A stretch of 64,000 bases of DNA from Elysia chlorotica (Eukaryota; Mollusca; Gastropoda; Plakobranchidae), in assembly GCA_003991915.1 (NCBI GenBank), contig RQTK01000078.1:488113-552112 (forward strand), given 5' to 3'. The notes under the pieces are model-generated. The model was not told the origin of the DNA and did not search any database. It was given only the letters and a program-made list of their open reading frames with translations. The position numbers and the translations under genes are program-made. How positions within the stretch are numbered: the first letter of the stretch is position 1; the number at the start of each line of letters is the position of its first letter. This document shows positions 63,968-64,000 of this stretch, in pieces.

Positions 63968-64000
63968 GTTCCTTATTGTCTATGATGCCAAAAAACAGAA
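63968..64000 (-). CDS. Possible partial exon at the window edge
   Basis: On the minus strand 33 bases end GGAAC|GTAAGTA, a near-perfect donor. One frame is open (FFGIIDNKE plus one base), the other two have stops. It could be the end of a coding exon or of a Wnt5 5' UTR exon. Too short to assign. Confidence 0.25.

Overview
The window is eukaryotic, animal nuclear DNA: genes split by GT-AG introns, very dense simple-sequence repeats, tRNA-derived SINEs and decayed LINE fragments. My best guess is a mollusc, perhaps a gastropod. That is inferred from overall repeat character and gene content; the sequence does not prove it. Two genes can be rebuilt exon by exon with consistent splice phases.

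Left end (1-8,330). Two candidate exons of an unrecognised gene or genes lie on the minus strand (262-383 and 1920-1980). Remnants of two unrelated LINEs lie head to head at 2804-3811. A complete CFAP276 (C1orf194) orthologue is on the plus strand, with coding exons 5190-5276, 5902-6134, 6859-6977 and 7599-7669. It encodes 169 residues and is followed by a poly(A) signal at 7951. A second, diverged, phase-compatible terminal exon of exactly the same length (71 nt) lies at 8111-8181 with its own poly(A) signal at 8318. CFAP276 is a microtubule inner protein of ciliary doublets.

Middle (8,330-23,840). This is an intergenic stretch with no convincing gene. It holds a LINE 3' end, SINEs, long (AGT)n, (AGA)n, (GA)n and (AAC)n tracts, a 54-base N gap and an AT-rich block that may contain a long Wnt5 3' UTR.

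Right half (23,847-50,305). A Wnt5 orthologue is on the minus strand in four coding exons (50305-49968, 42810-42560, 36449-36157, 24308-23847). All junctions are in phase, giving 447 residues with all 24 Wnt cysteines and the lipid-acceptor serine. Its introns (7.2, 6.1 and 11.8 kb) carry SINEs, an unnamed dispersed repeat family and several old tandem duplications. Just inside intron 3 there is a seven-copy tandem array of the exon-3 splice donor itself.

Upstream of Wnt5 (50,306-64,000). No gene is convincing here. There is a possible exon at the right edge, a 566-base N gap flanked by inverted copies of one roughly 80-base segment, many dinucleotide and tetranucleotide tracts, and a minisatellite at 62,380-62,742.

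The two genes act in different processes, cilium structure and secreted Wnt signalling. I see no sign that they work together. The observations most worth a second look are the duplicated last exon of CFAP276 and the amplified splice donor of Wnt5 exon 3.
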